The translations under genes were made by a program, and so were the position numbers. A stretch of 64,000 nucleotides of DNA from Enterococcaceae bacterium OF42-14pH9A. GTDB taxonomy: Bacteria > Bacillota > Bacilli > Lactobacillales > Enterococcaceae. Positions within the stretch are counted from its first letter, which is position 1; every line of letters starts with the position of its first letter. Below are positions 33,785 through 42,274 of this stretch, one piece after another. The stretch covers positions 1,373,338 to 1,437,337 of the forward strand of contig JAQEYU010000001.1 of the NCBI GenBank assembly GCA_027692465.1, given 5' to 3'. The notes beneath the pieces are model-generated. The model was given only the letters and a program-made list of their open reading frames with translations, was not told the origin of the DNA and did not search any database.

Positions 33785-35782
33785 TCATTTGTTTTGAGCG
33801 GTCGGCTCGGCGACCAAAACAAGCAGGCTGCGTCCGGGAATCTTGATCTTTTTGCCGGTGATTGTACCAAGGGGTGTGGTCCCGGCTTGCTGGTTATTGG
33901 CGATCACTGTCCATTTTTCAGGTAGTTTGCCGCCGCTGCGGAGCTTGATTTTTTGCGGATCTTGGCTACTGTTGACGATTACCGCCAGCTGTTTCCAAGC
34001 ACCTTGTGACGCAGATTCATCAAAAATCGTATAGGCGATCAGATTTTCTGTCTGATCTTTAGCAAAACGGTAGCTGCGGCCGGCCTCATCATCGGCTGCT
34101 CGCAGCGGTGAAAAATGCTGCCGGATTTGCCACATCCCGTAATAAAAGGCAGTCAAGTCGCCGAATGCTGTCAGCCGGTTCCAGTCCAGCTGATTGACGG
34201 CAATCGGCGAGACAAAGGAATTTTCGTCCCCCAGTTTGGTGCGGGCGAATTCTTCACCAGCCTGCAGGAACATCCCGCCCAGGCTGGTGAATTGCAGTGC
34301 CGCAGCCATTTTATTCATCTGCACGAGCTTTTCTTTGCGCCGAAATTTTACTTGCTTCTTTTTGGCGGTGGAAATGCACAGCTTGTCCCAAAGTGTCAGA
34401 TTGTCGTGGGCTGCCACATAGGTTACCACCTGAGAAGGATTTTTTGCCCAGGGCAGTGGCTGCAGCGGACTTTTTGCGCTGATCGAAGGATCGCTGTTGG
34501 CCAAGACCGCAGCCATGAGATCGCCGTCGTGATAAGTGCGTTCCTTTTGTTTTTTACCGTTTTGCCCTTGAATGAAGGCCCCGTCGCCTTCTTCAAAGAC
34601 AAAGCCTTTCATGCTGTCGCGAAAATCATCGTTGAAAACGGCGATACCCGGATCCAGTCGGGAAAGATTGTTTTTGTTGGCCGCCAAATCCGGCTCTTTG
34701 ATCTCATTACTGCCGGCATCCCAAGGTTCGCCGTACATCAGGACTTTTTCCAGCCCGTTTTTATTCAGTGTTCGCCGGATGAGATTCATGGTGGTGACAT
34801 CCAGAAGTCCCATCAAATCAAAGCGAAAGCCGTCCAGATGGTATTCGGTGGCCCAATGCAGGACGGACTCGACGATATATTTGCGGACCATCGGGCGTTC
34901 ACTGGCGACTTCATTGCCGCAAGCCGATCCGTCGGCAAACCCACCGTCAGCATCTTGACGATAAAAGTAGTTCGGCTCTGTCAGGTTGAACCAGGAGTCT
35001 ACCGTGCGGGAGGTATGATTGTACACCACGTCCAAGATTACGCCGATACCTGCGTTATGCAGTGCCTGGACCAGCTGCTTGAATTCTCTGATGCGACAAG
35101 CCGGATCAGCCGGATCAGTGGCATAACAGCCTTCCGGTACATTATAATTTTTCGGATCATAGCCCCAGTTATAAGCAGTCCCGGTTTCGTCATTGTCAAA
35201 ATCAAAAGTCGGTAGCAGATGGATGTAATTTACCCCCAACTGCTTCAAATAAGCGACACCGGTGGCAATCTCGGGATGATCTGCCAGATGGGTATTGGTT
35301 TGTGTGAAGGCCGCGTATTTGCCGCGCGTTTCCGGAGAAAAGCCACCGGTGGGATCACTGCTGAAGTCGGCGATATGCGTTTCCCAGATCAAGGCATCGG
35401 TGATCCGTCCGGAAAAATCCGGGCGGCGATCTTCCTGCCAAGCGACTGGGTCCGTATCAGCAGGATCCAAGATCGCACCGCGGTCCCCGTTGAGTCCGAC
35501 GGCTTTGGCATACAGATCGACGGTTTCTACTGTTTTCTTTTTCCGGGTAATCTGATAAGTGTAAAAGCGGCCCTTAAGATCCTCTTTGACGGCCAGGGTC
35601 CAGAGATTGCCGGCGCGCTTCATTGGCAGTTTTTTCAGGAGGGTATCTTCAGTCTTGCCGCCGGTTTCGTACAGACAGAGGAGCACCTGATCAGCAGTCG
35701 GTGCCCAGAGCTTGAAGAGGGATTGCGTTGGCGTGTATTTGACACCCAGTTGTTTAGAGGCGCTTGCCGGGTAGTTGCTCAT
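33785..35782 (-). CDS. pulA: Type I pullulanase (GH13), intracellular
   Basis: 665 residues from the ATG at 35782, placed nine bases after GGAAAGG; the ATG at 35791 overlaps that site. An N-terminal CBM48-like domain (FKLWAPTADQVLL) precedes the barrel. The type I pullulanase signature YNWGYDPKNYNVPEG is present, as are the catalytic Asp in GFRFDLMG, Glu in MYGEPWD and the transition-state Asp in AAHDNLTLWD. No signal peptide, so it debranches alpha-1,6 links of imported maltodextrins or glycogen-like material in the cytosol. It belongs functionally with the maltodextrin genes at 57-64 kb. Confidence 0.93.
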   Translation of the reverse strand: MSNYPASASKQLGVKYTPTQSLFKLWAPTADQVLLCLYETGGKTEDTLLKKLPMKRAGNLWTLAVKEDLKGRFYTYQITRKKKTVETVDLYAKAVGLNGDRGAILDPADTDPVAWQEDRRPDFSGRITDALIWETHIADFSSDPTGGFSPETRGKYAAFTQTNTHLADHPEIATGVAYLKQLGVNYIHLLPTFDFDNDETGTAYNWGYDPKNYNVPEGCYATDPADPACRIREFKQLVQALHNAGIGVILDVVYNHTSRTVDSWFNLTEPNYFYRQDADGGFADGSACGNEVASERPMVRKYIVESVLHWATEYHLDGFRFDLMGLLDVTTMNLIRRTLNKNGLEKVLMYGEPWDAGSNEIKEPDLAANKNNLSRLDPGIAVFNDDFRDSMKGFVFEEGDGAFIQGQNGKKQKERTYHDGDLMAAVLANSDPSISAKSPLQPLPWAKNPSQVVTYVAAHDNLTLWDKLCISTAKKKQVKFRRKEKLVQMNKMAAALQFTSLGGMFLQAGEEFARTKLGDENSFVSPIAVNQLDWNRLTAFGDLTAFYYGMWQIRQHFSPLRAADDEAGRSYRFAKDQTENLIAYTIFDESASQGAWKQLAVIVNSSQDPQKIKLRSGGKLPEKWTVIANNQQAGTTPLGTITGKKIKIPGRSLLVLVAEPTAQNK

Positions 35783-35810
35783 TGTTCTCATCCTTTCCGG
35801 TGACTACAGC

Positions 35811-37007
35811 TTAAAAGGCTGTCATTTCCTCAAAACAAGCGCGAATCGTTTGTTCGACCGCGTCCTCGTCCATCGGAACATAGATTTGCTGCATATTGTT
35901 GTGGGCCAGCACCTGCCGACTCATCTCCGCCACCAGCTCATCGGTTTTGATGCCCACCTGTGGCAGTGTCATCGGGATCTCCAGCTGATCTTTGAAGAAC
36001 GCATAGGTCAATTCAACCCCTTTTCTGGCTTGGGTAATGATGTCTGTCATCGAATCTACTTTCCAAATATTGCGGGCGTATGCTGCAAATTTTTCATGAG
36101 TCGTGGGATCAAAGTCGAGGCAGAACTTCATCCAACGGGGCGTCAAGATCGCCAGACCGATTCCGTGGGTGATATCATAATAAGCTGACAATTCGTGCTC
36201 GATAGGATGGCAGGTCCAACCACCGGACCGGCCTTTACTTACCAGACCGTTCAGCGCCAATGTCGAGCTCCACAACAGATTAGCACGGGCATCATAATTT
36301 TCGGGCTCTCGCAGGGCGACCGGTGCATTTTTGATGACCACCCGCAGCAGGCCTTCTGCAATCTCGTCTTGTACATCGGTACCGGTGGTGCGACTGAAGT
36401 ATTGTTCAAACAGATGGCTCATGATGTCGGCTGAACCGGCAGCGGTCTGCCATTTTGAAACGGTAAAGGTCTTTTCAGGATCCAGAAAAGACACTTTAGG
36501 AATCAGTTCCCAGCCGCCGGTCCCGAGTTTTTCATTGGTCGCGGGATTGGAGATGACGGCATTGCGGTTCATCTCAGTGCCGGTCGCAGCCAGTGTCAGG
36601 ATATCCACAATGGGAACAGCCCGTCCCATTTTTGATCCGTCCACTACCAGATCCCAAGCATCACCGTCGTAGTAAACTCCGCCGGCGATTACTTTAGCAG
36701 CATCAATCACCGAACCGCCACCGACTGCTAGAATAACATCCAACTGGTTTTCTCGGATTAAGCGTATACCTTCCCGAACTGAATCGATACGGGGATTGGG
36801 TTCGATGTCGGCGAGTTCTGTGATTTGAAAATCGTTCTCCAGCAGAAGCTTGCTGACTTTGTCATAGAGACCGCTCTTTTTAATCGAGCCGCCTCCGTAA
36901 GTCAATAAGACTTTTTTACCGTATTGTGCCAGGGCTTCCGGTAAGCCGCGCAATTGATCAGTACCGAAGCGAATATCGGTGGGCACATAAAATCTGAAGT
37001 TTTCCAT
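35811..37007 (-). CDS. Iron-containing alcohol dehydrogenase (YqhD/butanol dehydrogenase type)
   Basis: 398 residues from the ATG at 37007; the ribosome site is weak (GCGAGTGACC). The group III dehydrogenase has the NADP-loop VLLTYGGGSIKKSGLY and GGGSVIDAAK, and metal ligands in the GSADIMSHLFEQYF and HPIEHELSAYYDITHG segments (Asp and three His). It is closest to the NADPH-dependent YqhD/BDH branch that reduces aldehydes such as butanal or methylglyoxal. It ends 28 bases before the pullulanase start, so the two probably form an operon. Confidence 0.92.
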   Translation of the reverse strand: MENFRFYVPTDIRFGTDQLRGLPEALAQYGKKVLLTYGGGSIKKSGLYDKVSKLLLENDFQITELADIEPNPRIDSVREGIRLIRENQLDVILAVGGGSVIDAAKVIAGGVYYDGDAWDLVVDGSKMGRAVPIVDILTLAATGTEMNRNAVISNPATNEKLGTGGWELIPKVSFLDPEKTFTVSKWQTAAGSADIMSHLFEQYFSRTTGTDVQDEIAEGLLRVVIKNAPVALREPENYDARANLLWSSTLALNGLVSKGRSGGWTCHPIEHELSAYYDITHGIGLAILTPRWMKFCLDFDPTTHEKFAAYARNIWKVDSMTDIITQARKGVELTYAFFKDQLEIPMTLPQVGIKTDELVAEMSRQVLAHNNMQQIYVPMDEDAVEQTIRACFEEMTAF

Positions 37008-37246
37008 GAATGGTCACTCGCTTTCTTTTTTTGTCAGTATGCAGTCAGGATCACGAAGGCCCCTGCTCTCTTCAGTATAGCGTGATATCAGTTTTGGAGA
37101 AAGCGATTGCCACCCGCTCCGCTTGCTGCCAAAAACCTTTGGGAAGTCACTTGAAACAGAGAATCTCAGGTAACGATTCCTGACAGTTGCATTTTTGGGG
37201 GAATTGGCGGAAAGTAGGCAGAAAGAAGTCAAAAGGAGCCGGGAAG

Positions 37247-37915
37247 ATGGAATTGACACGGAGGGATTTTCAGTTGTTTGACCGCAGCAGCACTGCCTTC
37301 AAACAATTGAAAGCAGTGCTTACCGAGAAAGAAATAACTGCGGTCAAAGCGGAATATAAGGAGCGCTGGGAAAAGTGGAGGGCGCTGCAACTGGCAGTTT
37401 TTCCACTGCTGCCGCTGGAAATGGATCAAGGTCGTCCTAAGATCGAAAGCTGGACCAACGGCTGGAATCTGCGCAGTCATTTTTGGGCTGCTTATCGCAG
37501 TCGGAGCCGGCAACAGGAAAATGCCTGTCTGGCGGTGCTGATGAATAAAAAGCAGTATCAGGTTTACCTGATGTTTCAACATTATCGCAGCGATGAACGA
37601 GCCGGCAGTATAGCAGACTACAATCATTTGCTGGCACTGCTGCCGCAATGGGGCCGTGGGATTGATCCGGCTGATTACTATATCTGGCCGCAGTCAGAAG
37701 ACGAATTGGCTGATCATCTGCCGCTGGTACGCTATTTGGAAGATGAAAAGGCACGGCAAAAGCTGCACGAAGCCATCGGGAAGGGGACCTTTCAAATCGG
37801 CAAGTTGTTTTTTGCTGACGAGCCTTTGTCCGCACCAGAAGCGGTGACAGCGACAGCGCTGCAGGAGTTGGCGCCGCTGTATCAAGCAGCAGCTGCAGAG
37901 ATTGACCAATCCTGA
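37247..37915 (+). CDS. HI_0552-like uncharacterised protein
   Basis: 222 residues from the ATG at 37247, nine bases after AAAGGAG. A soluble protein opening MELTRRDFQLFDRSST, with a conserved-looking core IESWTNGWNLRSHFWAAYR and QVYLMFQHYRSD. From memory this fits the HI_0552 family, which has no known biochemical function. No catalytic motif is evident. It is divergent from the alcohol dehydrogenase and 118 bases before the PNPOx-like gene in the same direction. Confidence 0.75.
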   Translation: MELTRRDFQLFDRSSTAFKQLKAVLTEKEITAVKAEYKERWEKWRALQLAVFPLLPLEMDQGRPKIESWTNGWNLRSHFWAAYRSRSRQQENACLAVLMNKKQYQVYLMFQHYRSDERAGSIADYNHLLALLPQWGRGIDPADYYIWPQSEDELADHLPLVRYLEDEKARQKLHEAIGKGTFQIGKLFFADEPLSAPEAVTATALQELAPLYQAAAAEIDQS

Positions 37916-38033
37916 TAAGGGAGTTCCCCATGTTTTACAGTGCAAGCCGTTTCTGCAAGAAGGGATGTTTTCTTTTTTTTGTCACCGGTGGTATGTTCAG
38001 GAGGCCAAAGTAAATATAAAGGAAGTCCTGCAG

Positions 38034-38408
38034 ATGTTAAATGAAAAGTTTTTAGAAGTCATGGCTCATGAAGGGGTCGTAACGATTATCTCCAGCAGTC
38101 AGGAGGCACCGGGTTTTCATGCAGTCAACACATGGAACAGCTACGTACACATTCAGGGGGATACACTGTATATTCCGGCTGCGGGGATGCACTCCATCCA
38201 GGAAGATATGGCAGCAAACGATGAACTGTTGTTGACGATGGGCTCAAAGGAAGTTGTGGGCACCGTGGGACCGGGGGCCGGGTTTCATGTCCGTGGTCGG
38301 GGCTACTTTGTCGATTCCGGTGCGATTTACGATAAGATGTATGCAGAAATGCCGTTTTTGACCCGAGTCTTGGCAGTCAAGGTGGCAGATGTACAGCAAA
38401 AAATCTGA
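38034..38408 (+). CDS. PNPOx-like FMN-binding protein
   Basis: 124 residues from the ATG at 38034, eight bases after AAAGGAAG; the longer frame from 37902 overlaps the previous gene. It is a small split-barrel flavoprotein of the pyridoxamine-phosphate-oxidase-like group: GVVTIISSSQEAPGFHAVNT, YVHIQGDTLYIPA, GPGAGFHVRGRGYFVDSG. Such proteins bind FMN or heme as homodimers, and their substrates are mostly unknown. The upstream HI_0552-like gene may be on the same transcript. Confidence 0.8.
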   Translation: MLNEKFLEVMAHEGVVTIISSSQEAPGFHAVNTWNSYVHIQGDTLYIPAAGMHSIQEDMAANDELLLTMGSKEVVGTVGPGAGFHVRGRGYFVDSGAIYDKMYAEMPFLTRVLAVKVADVQQKI

Positions 38409-38476
38409 CCCACGGCTGAAAATTTCATAAAATGGCAGCAGGTCAGCTCAGAGCAACTATTTTTGTCCGTAACAGC

Positions 38477-38520
38477 AAAAAAGCAGATTTTCGGTAGGTT
38501 TACCGGAAGTCTGTTTTTAT
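38477..38520 (+). terminator. Terminator of the PNPOx-like gene
   Basis: AGCAGATTTTCGGTA pairs with TACCGGAAGTCTGTT, followed by T-tract. Confidence 0.75.
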
Positions 38521-38527
38521 TTATCTT

Positions 38528-38685
38528 AGGGCGTGTCTGAAGACTCCAGGGGCAGATATTTTGGTCCTTTTCACCGCAATCTACTCATAAATGCGCAGCT
38601 TTGCACCACATAAGCTGCGCTTTACTCCTTGATTTCGGCAGGTCCGCAAAAATCTGGATTCCCCCAGAGTTTTCAGACACGCCCT
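38528..38685 (-). mobile_element. MITE-like intergenic element, copy D (intact)
   Basis: 158 bp, flanked as TT-AGGGCGTGTCTG ... CAGACACGCCCT-AA, consistent with a TA target. Internal hairpin GCGCAGCTT / AAGCTGCGC is complete. It is one of the best-preserved copies. Confidence 0.93.
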
Positions 38686-38845
38686 AATTTGCTGAGAAGA
38701 CGCCCACTTCTATAAATTTCGGTAAAAGTTAAGTGGGGTAGTTCCACAAGGCAGCAAGCTGATTCTGCCGAATGCTGTCACTTCAAAAACGGCAGGTTAT
38801 TTGGCGAAAGTTCAGAATTTTTTCATTTTAGCAAACAGAATAGAG

Positions 38846-38851
38846 TATAAT
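38846..38851 (+). promoter_or_regulatory. -10 box upstream of ddh
   Basis: Perfect TATAAT; -35 is poor. A small hairpin with T-tract (CGGGAAACCCG, 38899-38918) follows in the 205-base leader and could attenuate. No lysine riboswitch elements are seen. Confidence 0.4.
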
Positions 38852-38879
38852 TTCTATAAGTAGTTTTTTGTCAAAAATC

Positions 38880-38985
38880 AGAATGTATCTGACAACGCCG
38901 GGAAACCCGAATTTTTTTCGGATCCGGAAAAAGCAGGGACCAATGGGCAGCAGACGAACTCTTTAGCCAGGTGTTTCCGATGCGG
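38880..38985 (+). repeat. Decayed left half of a MITE-like element
   Basis: GAATGTATCTGACAACGCCG followed by CGAATTTTTTTCGGATCC parallels the first 50 bases of copies A and B; the right half cannot be traced. Confidence 0.45.
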
Positions 38986-39056
38986 AGCATGCTGGAAAGG
39001 ATGTCCTTGCATTTTCAACTACACTCGGCTTAGATGCCAAAAAAGGAGAGTAAAAG

Positions 39057-40028
39057 ATGATAAAAGTTGCAATCGTTGGTTACGGAAACTTAGGGCGCGG
39101 AGTGGAACAGGCACTGACGCTGAATCCTGATATGGAGTTGGTGGGCGTCTTTACCCGCCGAGACCCGGAAACGGTGACGACAGCCGGTGCTAAAGCATAC
39201 CGCATGGAGCAATTGACAGAACAAAAGGCAACCATCGATGTTTGTATTCTCTGCGGTGGTTCTGCTACCGATTTGCCGGTACAAACACCGGCCCTTACAA
39301 AAGAATTCAACACCGTCGACAGCTTCGATACTCACGCAAAGATCCCGGAACATTTTGCCAATACAGCGCAGGCAGCCACAGAAAATCAGACGGTCGCAGT
39401 GATCTCTACCGGCTGGGATCCCGGTTTGTTCAGCTTGAATCGTTTGTACGCTCAGAGCATCCTGCCAGCCGGTGAGACCTATACTTTTTGGGGCAAGGGG
39501 GTCAGTCAGGGACATTCCGACGCACTGCGGCGGATCGACGGGGTAGCGGATGCGACCCAGTACACGATCCCGAACGAAGCGGTGATCGGGCAACTGCGAG
39601 CCGGTGAAAAACCGACGTTGACGACACGTGACAAGCACTTCCGGGAATGTTTCGTGGTATTAAAGGCAGGTGCCGATGAAGAACAAGTAAAGCAGACCAT
39701 CGTGACGATGCCGAATTATTTTGCCGACTATGATACGCAAGTTCATTTTATTTCCCAAGATGAACTGGATCAAAACCACAAAGCAATGCCCCATGGTGGC
39801 ACCGTGCTCCATACCGGTGAGACTTCTGTCGGCGTGCAGCAGGTGATCGAGTACAACCTGAAATTAGACAGCAATCCGGAATTTACCGCCAGTGTACTGG
39901 TCGCTTATGCTCGGGCGTGTGTCCGGTTGGCAGCAGAAAAACAATATGGGGCCTATACGGTTTTGGACATCGCGCCGAAATATTTGTCACCGAAACCCGC
40001 TGAGGAATTGCGGGCGACCCTGCTTTGA
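39057..40028 (+). CDS. ddh: meso-Diaminopimelate dehydrogenase
   Basis: 323 residues from the ATG at 39057 (AAAAGGAG nine bases before). It has an N-terminal Rossmann domain VAIVGYGNLGRGVEQAL with the NADPH-side FTRRDPE, the signature CGGSATDLP, STGWDPGLFSLNR and GKGVSQGHSDALR of Ddh. The enzyme reductively aminates tetrahydrodipicolinate to meso-DAP in one NADPH-dependent step, bypassing the DapD/E/F route. It supplies peptidoglycan or lysine. Own terminator. Ddh is uncommon in lactic acid bacteria, which makes it useful for placing the organism. Confidence 0.95.
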   Translation: MIKVAIVGYGNLGRGVEQALTLNPDMELVGVFTRRDPETVTTAGAKAYRMEQLTEQKATIDVCILCGGSATDLPVQTPALTKEFNTVDSFDTHAKIPEHFANTAQAATENQTVAVISTGWDPGLFSLNRLYAQSILPAGETYTFWGKGVSQGHSDALRRIDGVADATQYTIPNEAVIGQLRAGEKPTLTTRDKHFRECFVVLKAGADEEQVKQTIVTMPNYFADYDTQVHFISQDELDQNHKAMPHGGTVLHTGETSVGVQQVIEYNLKLDSNPEFTASVLVAYARACVRLAAEKQYGAYTVLDIAPKYLSPKPAEELRATLL

Positions 40029-40037
40029 TGAAAGACG

Positions 40038-40067
40038 AAAGAGTATCCTTTGACGATACTCTTTTTT
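40038..40067 (+). terminator. Terminator of ddh
   Basis: AAGAGTATC / GATACTCTT stem then six T. Confidence 0.9.
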
Positions 40068-40126
40068 GAAGGCAGGAGCAAGAGCAAGTGAAAAAGTTGT
40101 CACGTCCAGTTGCTGATTTGCTTTGG

Positions 40127-40160
40127 ACGGTATCAGAAAACTTCAGGGGCAGCTGTCAGG
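40127..40160 (-). repeat. Solo end of the MITE-like element
   Basis: TATCAGAAAACTTCAGGGGC corresponds to the GTCTGAAAACTCCAGGGGC end of inverted copies. It lies directly before copy J. Confidence 0.5.
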
Positions 40161-40178
40161 AAAAATTACGATACAATA

Positions 40179-40321
40179 AGGTGTGTCTGGAAATGGTGAC
40201 GGGATTCAAATTTTTACGGCTTTTTCGGATTTCGAGTGCAAAGCCCGTCTTACAGGGGCCACAAGAAGCAATCCTGAAAAAAGGCCAAAACAGCCGCAAC
40301 CATGTTGTCAAACACACTCAA
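40179..40321 (+). repeat. MITE-like element, copy J (degenerate)
   Basis: The left end AGGTGTGTCTGGAAATG is good. The interior (TTCAAATTTTTACGG, GATTTCGAGTGCAAAGC, AAGGCCAAAACAGCCGC) is diverged, and the right end is reduced to TGTCAAACACACTC. It stops about 20 bases before the glycerate kinase start, so it forms most of that gene's leader. Confidence 0.65.
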
Positions 40322-40341
40322 ACAGAAAATAAGGTGATAAG

Positions 40342-41490
40342 ATGCAGCAGCAAAAACAGCCGCGGATCCTGATCGCAATGGATTCGTTCAAAGGCAGCGC
40401 CACCAGTCTGGAGGTCGGTAACTGGACAGCGCAAGGAATCCGCCAAGTCCTGCCGAATGCTAAAATTGACGTGGTACCGGTGGCAGATGGCGGTGAAGGG
40501 ACTTTGGCGGCCTTGGTAGGCACTGTTTCCGGAAAAAAAGACAGCATCACTGTCACTGGTCCCTTGGCAAAGCCGGTTACCGCTGAGTATGGTTGGCTGG
40601 ATTCTGAGACGGCAGTGATTGAAATAGCTGCTGCTGCGGGCCTGAACTTGTCGCCGGGCACGCGGGAGGCTGCCTTGACTGCCTCCACTCGCGGGGTAGG
40701 GGAATTGATCCGCCATGTCTTGAATCAGGGGGCACAGCAGATTTATTTCGGATTGGGCGGCAGCGGAACCTCAGACGGCGGTGCCGGAATGGCGCAGGTG
40801 TTGGGAGCACGTCTGCTGACAGCAGCAGGAGCGGCAATCGGCCCTGGAATCGCGGGACTTTCACAACTGGCGACAATCGATGCCACGCATATGGACCCTC
40901 GTCTGCGGCAGACCCGAATGGTAATCTTAGCTGATGTCCGCAATCCGCTGACCGGAAAAGAAGGTGCCATCCGAATCTACGGACCGCAAAAAGGAATCCC
41001 GGACGCTGAGACCGAGAAATGGGATCGTGTGATGCAGGGATACGCCGAAAAATTGACAGTGACTTTTCGACAGGATTTCGATACTGTTCCCGGTGCCGGT
41101 GCTGCCGGCGGTTTGGCCGCCGGATTGACAGCCTTTTGCGGTGCTACGATTGAACCGGGAATCGAAACGATCTTGCGCCTGCAGGATTTTTCAGAAAAAG
41201 TGCAGGAAGCCGATCTGATTATCACTGGCGAAGGACAGATGGACAGCCAATCTGCCAGCGGCAAAGCGCCGGCCGGAGTCGCCCGGGTAGCCAAGCAGCA
41301 GGGAAAACCGGTGATTGCGCTCGTGGGCAGCCGCAAAGGTGATTTGTCAGCTGTTTATCAGCAGGGGATTGACCTGGTACTGCCGATTACTCCCGGACCT
41401 ATGAGCTTGGCTGAGGCAGTGAACCAGACACAGCAGAACCTGTTGACTGCCGGTGAAAACGTCGGGCGAATTTGGTTGCTACGGGGATGA
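40342..41490 (+). CDS. glxK: Glycerate kinase (GarK/GlxK family)
   Basis: 382 residues from the ATG at 40342 (AAGGTGAT upstream). Family I glycerate kinase features: ILIAMDSFKGSATSLE at the N-terminus, PVADGGEGTL, GLGGSGTSDGGAGMAQ, GAGAAGGLAAGL, and TGEGQMDSQSASGKAP near the C-terminus. It phosphorylates glycerate (2-phosphoglycerate product in this family) with ATP, joining glycerate or glyoxylate degradation to glycolysis. No glyoxylate or galactarate genes lie next to it. The short leader is composed of repeat copy J. Confidence 0.93.
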   Translation: MQQQKQPRILIAMDSFKGSATSLEVGNWTAQGIRQVLPNAKIDVVPVADGGEGTLAALVGTVSGKKDSITVTGPLAKPVTAEYGWLDSETAVIEIAAAAGLNLSPGTREAALTASTRGVGELIRHVLNQGAQQIYFGLGGSGTSDGGAGMAQVLGARLLTAAGAAIGPGIAGLSQLATIDATHMDPRLRQTRMVILADVRNPLTGKEGAIRIYGPQKGIPDAETEKWDRVMQGYAEKLTVTFRQDFDTVPGAGAAGGLAAGLTAFCGATIEPGIETILRLQDFSEKVQEADLIITGEGQMDSQSASGKAPAGVARVAKQQGKPVIALVGSRKGDLSAVYQQGIDLVLPITPGPMSLAEAVNQTQQNLLTAGENVGRIWLLRG

Positions 41491-41523
41491 GGGCCGTTGC
41501 TTTATTTTGAAATCAAGGAAGCG

Positions 41524-41675
41524 TTAGCGCACGTCTGAAAGCCCCAATGCCACATTCTTTGGGCGCAATCCGCGCCGTAAAAATACAGCTTTAGCACCAC
41601 ATAAGGATGTGTTTTACTCCTTGATTTTGACAGGCGCTCAAAAATCTGGATGCCACCGGAGTTTTTAGCCATTCG
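41524..41675 (-). repeat. MITE-like element, copy I (degenerate)
   Basis: Inverted orientation: GCGCACGTCTGAAAGCCCC at the left, TACTCCTTGATTTTGACAGG and AAAATCTGGATGCCACCGG inside, right end lost in GAGTTTTTAGCCATTCG. Clearly the same family but many changes. Confidence 0.7.
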
Positions 41676-41684
41676 CTGCTCACA

Positions 41685-41731
41685 CAGCCGCACATCCTGG
41701 TACGATTCAAGGGTGTTGCGGCTGTTTTTTT
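41685..41731 (+). terminator. Terminator of glxK
   Basis: CAGCCGCA / TGCGGCTG stem and a T-tract; it lies after the repeat copy I. Confidence 0.75.
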
Positions 41732-41751
41732 GCTGTGTCGAGACTTTTTAC

Positions 41752-41780
41752 TTGAAGAAAATCTGCAGCAGCGGTATCAT
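41752..41780 (+). promoter_or_regulatory. Promoter of tRNA-Gln
   Basis: TTGAAG (41752-41757), 17-base spacer, TATCAT (41775-41780), 16 bases before the tRNA. Confidence 0.6.
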
Positions 41781-41796
41781 AATCTCGTTGGATTTT

Positions 41797-41869
41797 TGGG
41801 ATATGGCCAAACTGGTAAGGCGCCTGACTCTGAATCAGGTAAGTGCAGGTTCGAGCCCTGCTATCCCAA
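41797..41869 (+). tRNA. tRNA-Gln (anticodon CTG)
   Basis: Full cloverleaf: acceptor TGGGATA / TATCCCA, anticodon stem CCTGA / TCAGG, loop CTCTGAA with CTG, T-loop TTCGAGC, discriminator A. CCA is not encoded. It reads CAG, the GC-ending glutamine codon. Single tRNA gene. Confidence 0.95.
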
Positions 41870-41874
41870 TAGAT

Positions 41875-41908
41875 AGACCGCAGAGCTGATGGTTCTGCGG
41901 TCTTTTTT
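41875..41908 (+). terminator. Terminator of tRNA-Gln
   Basis: AGACCGCAGA / TCTGCGGTCT perfect stem then T-tract, six bases after the tRNA. Confidence 0.92.
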
Positions 41909-41930
41909 AGGTAGTGGAGGAGGCTGGGAT

Positions 41931-42242
41931 GTGGCAAAATTGGATGAAGAATTCGCATTTTTGGTGCTTTCGATCGTTGCGGAGATCCCTCGAGGCAAAG
42001 TAGCGACTTATGGGCAGATTGCAGAGCTGGCAGGGTATCCGCAAAATTCCCGTCTGGTGGGAAAAGTATTGAGTCGTGCGGAATACTACGGCCGTTATCC
42101 CTGCCAACGGGTGGTGAATGCCCAAGGCGCCTGTGCGAAAAATTGGCCGGAACAATCGATGCTGCTGCAGGCAGAAGGAATCGTATTTCGTCAGCCGGGG
42201 CGAGTTGACTTGAACAGCTGCCGTTGGGACGGAGATCTGTGA
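41931..42242 (+). CDS. MGMT-like / alkyltransferase-like DNA-binding protein with PCQR motif
   Basis: 103 residues from a GTG at 41931, seven bases after GGAGGAGG. It is a stand-alone MGMT C-terminal domain: IPRGKVATYGQIAELAGYP with the helix-turn-helix, the arginine finger region NSRLVGKVL, then YPCQRVVNAQG. Active O6-alkylguanine transferases have PCHRV; alkyltransferase-like (ATL) proteins have PWHRV or PWQRV. Here Cys58 is kept but the catalytic His is Gln59, a mixed form. It likely recognises alkylated guanine; repair activity is uncertain. Located directly after tRNA-Gln. Confidence 0.88.
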   Translation: MAKLDEEFAFLVLSIVAEIPRGKVATYGQIAELAGYPQNSRLVGKVLSRAEYYGRYPCQRVVNAQGACAKNWPEQSMLLQAEGIVFRQPGRVDLNSCRWDGDL

Positions 42243-42274
42243 CATATGATTCGCCTTCAGAAGCGGCTTTATGG

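Noticed and set aside
34115..35215. 366-residue frame on the plus strand
   Set aside because: Antisense to the pullulanase, whose catalytic motifs are intact.
38852..39056. Lysine riboswitch before ddh
   Set aside because: The leader is long enough, but none of the conserved L-box blocks is visible; much of it is a decayed repeat.
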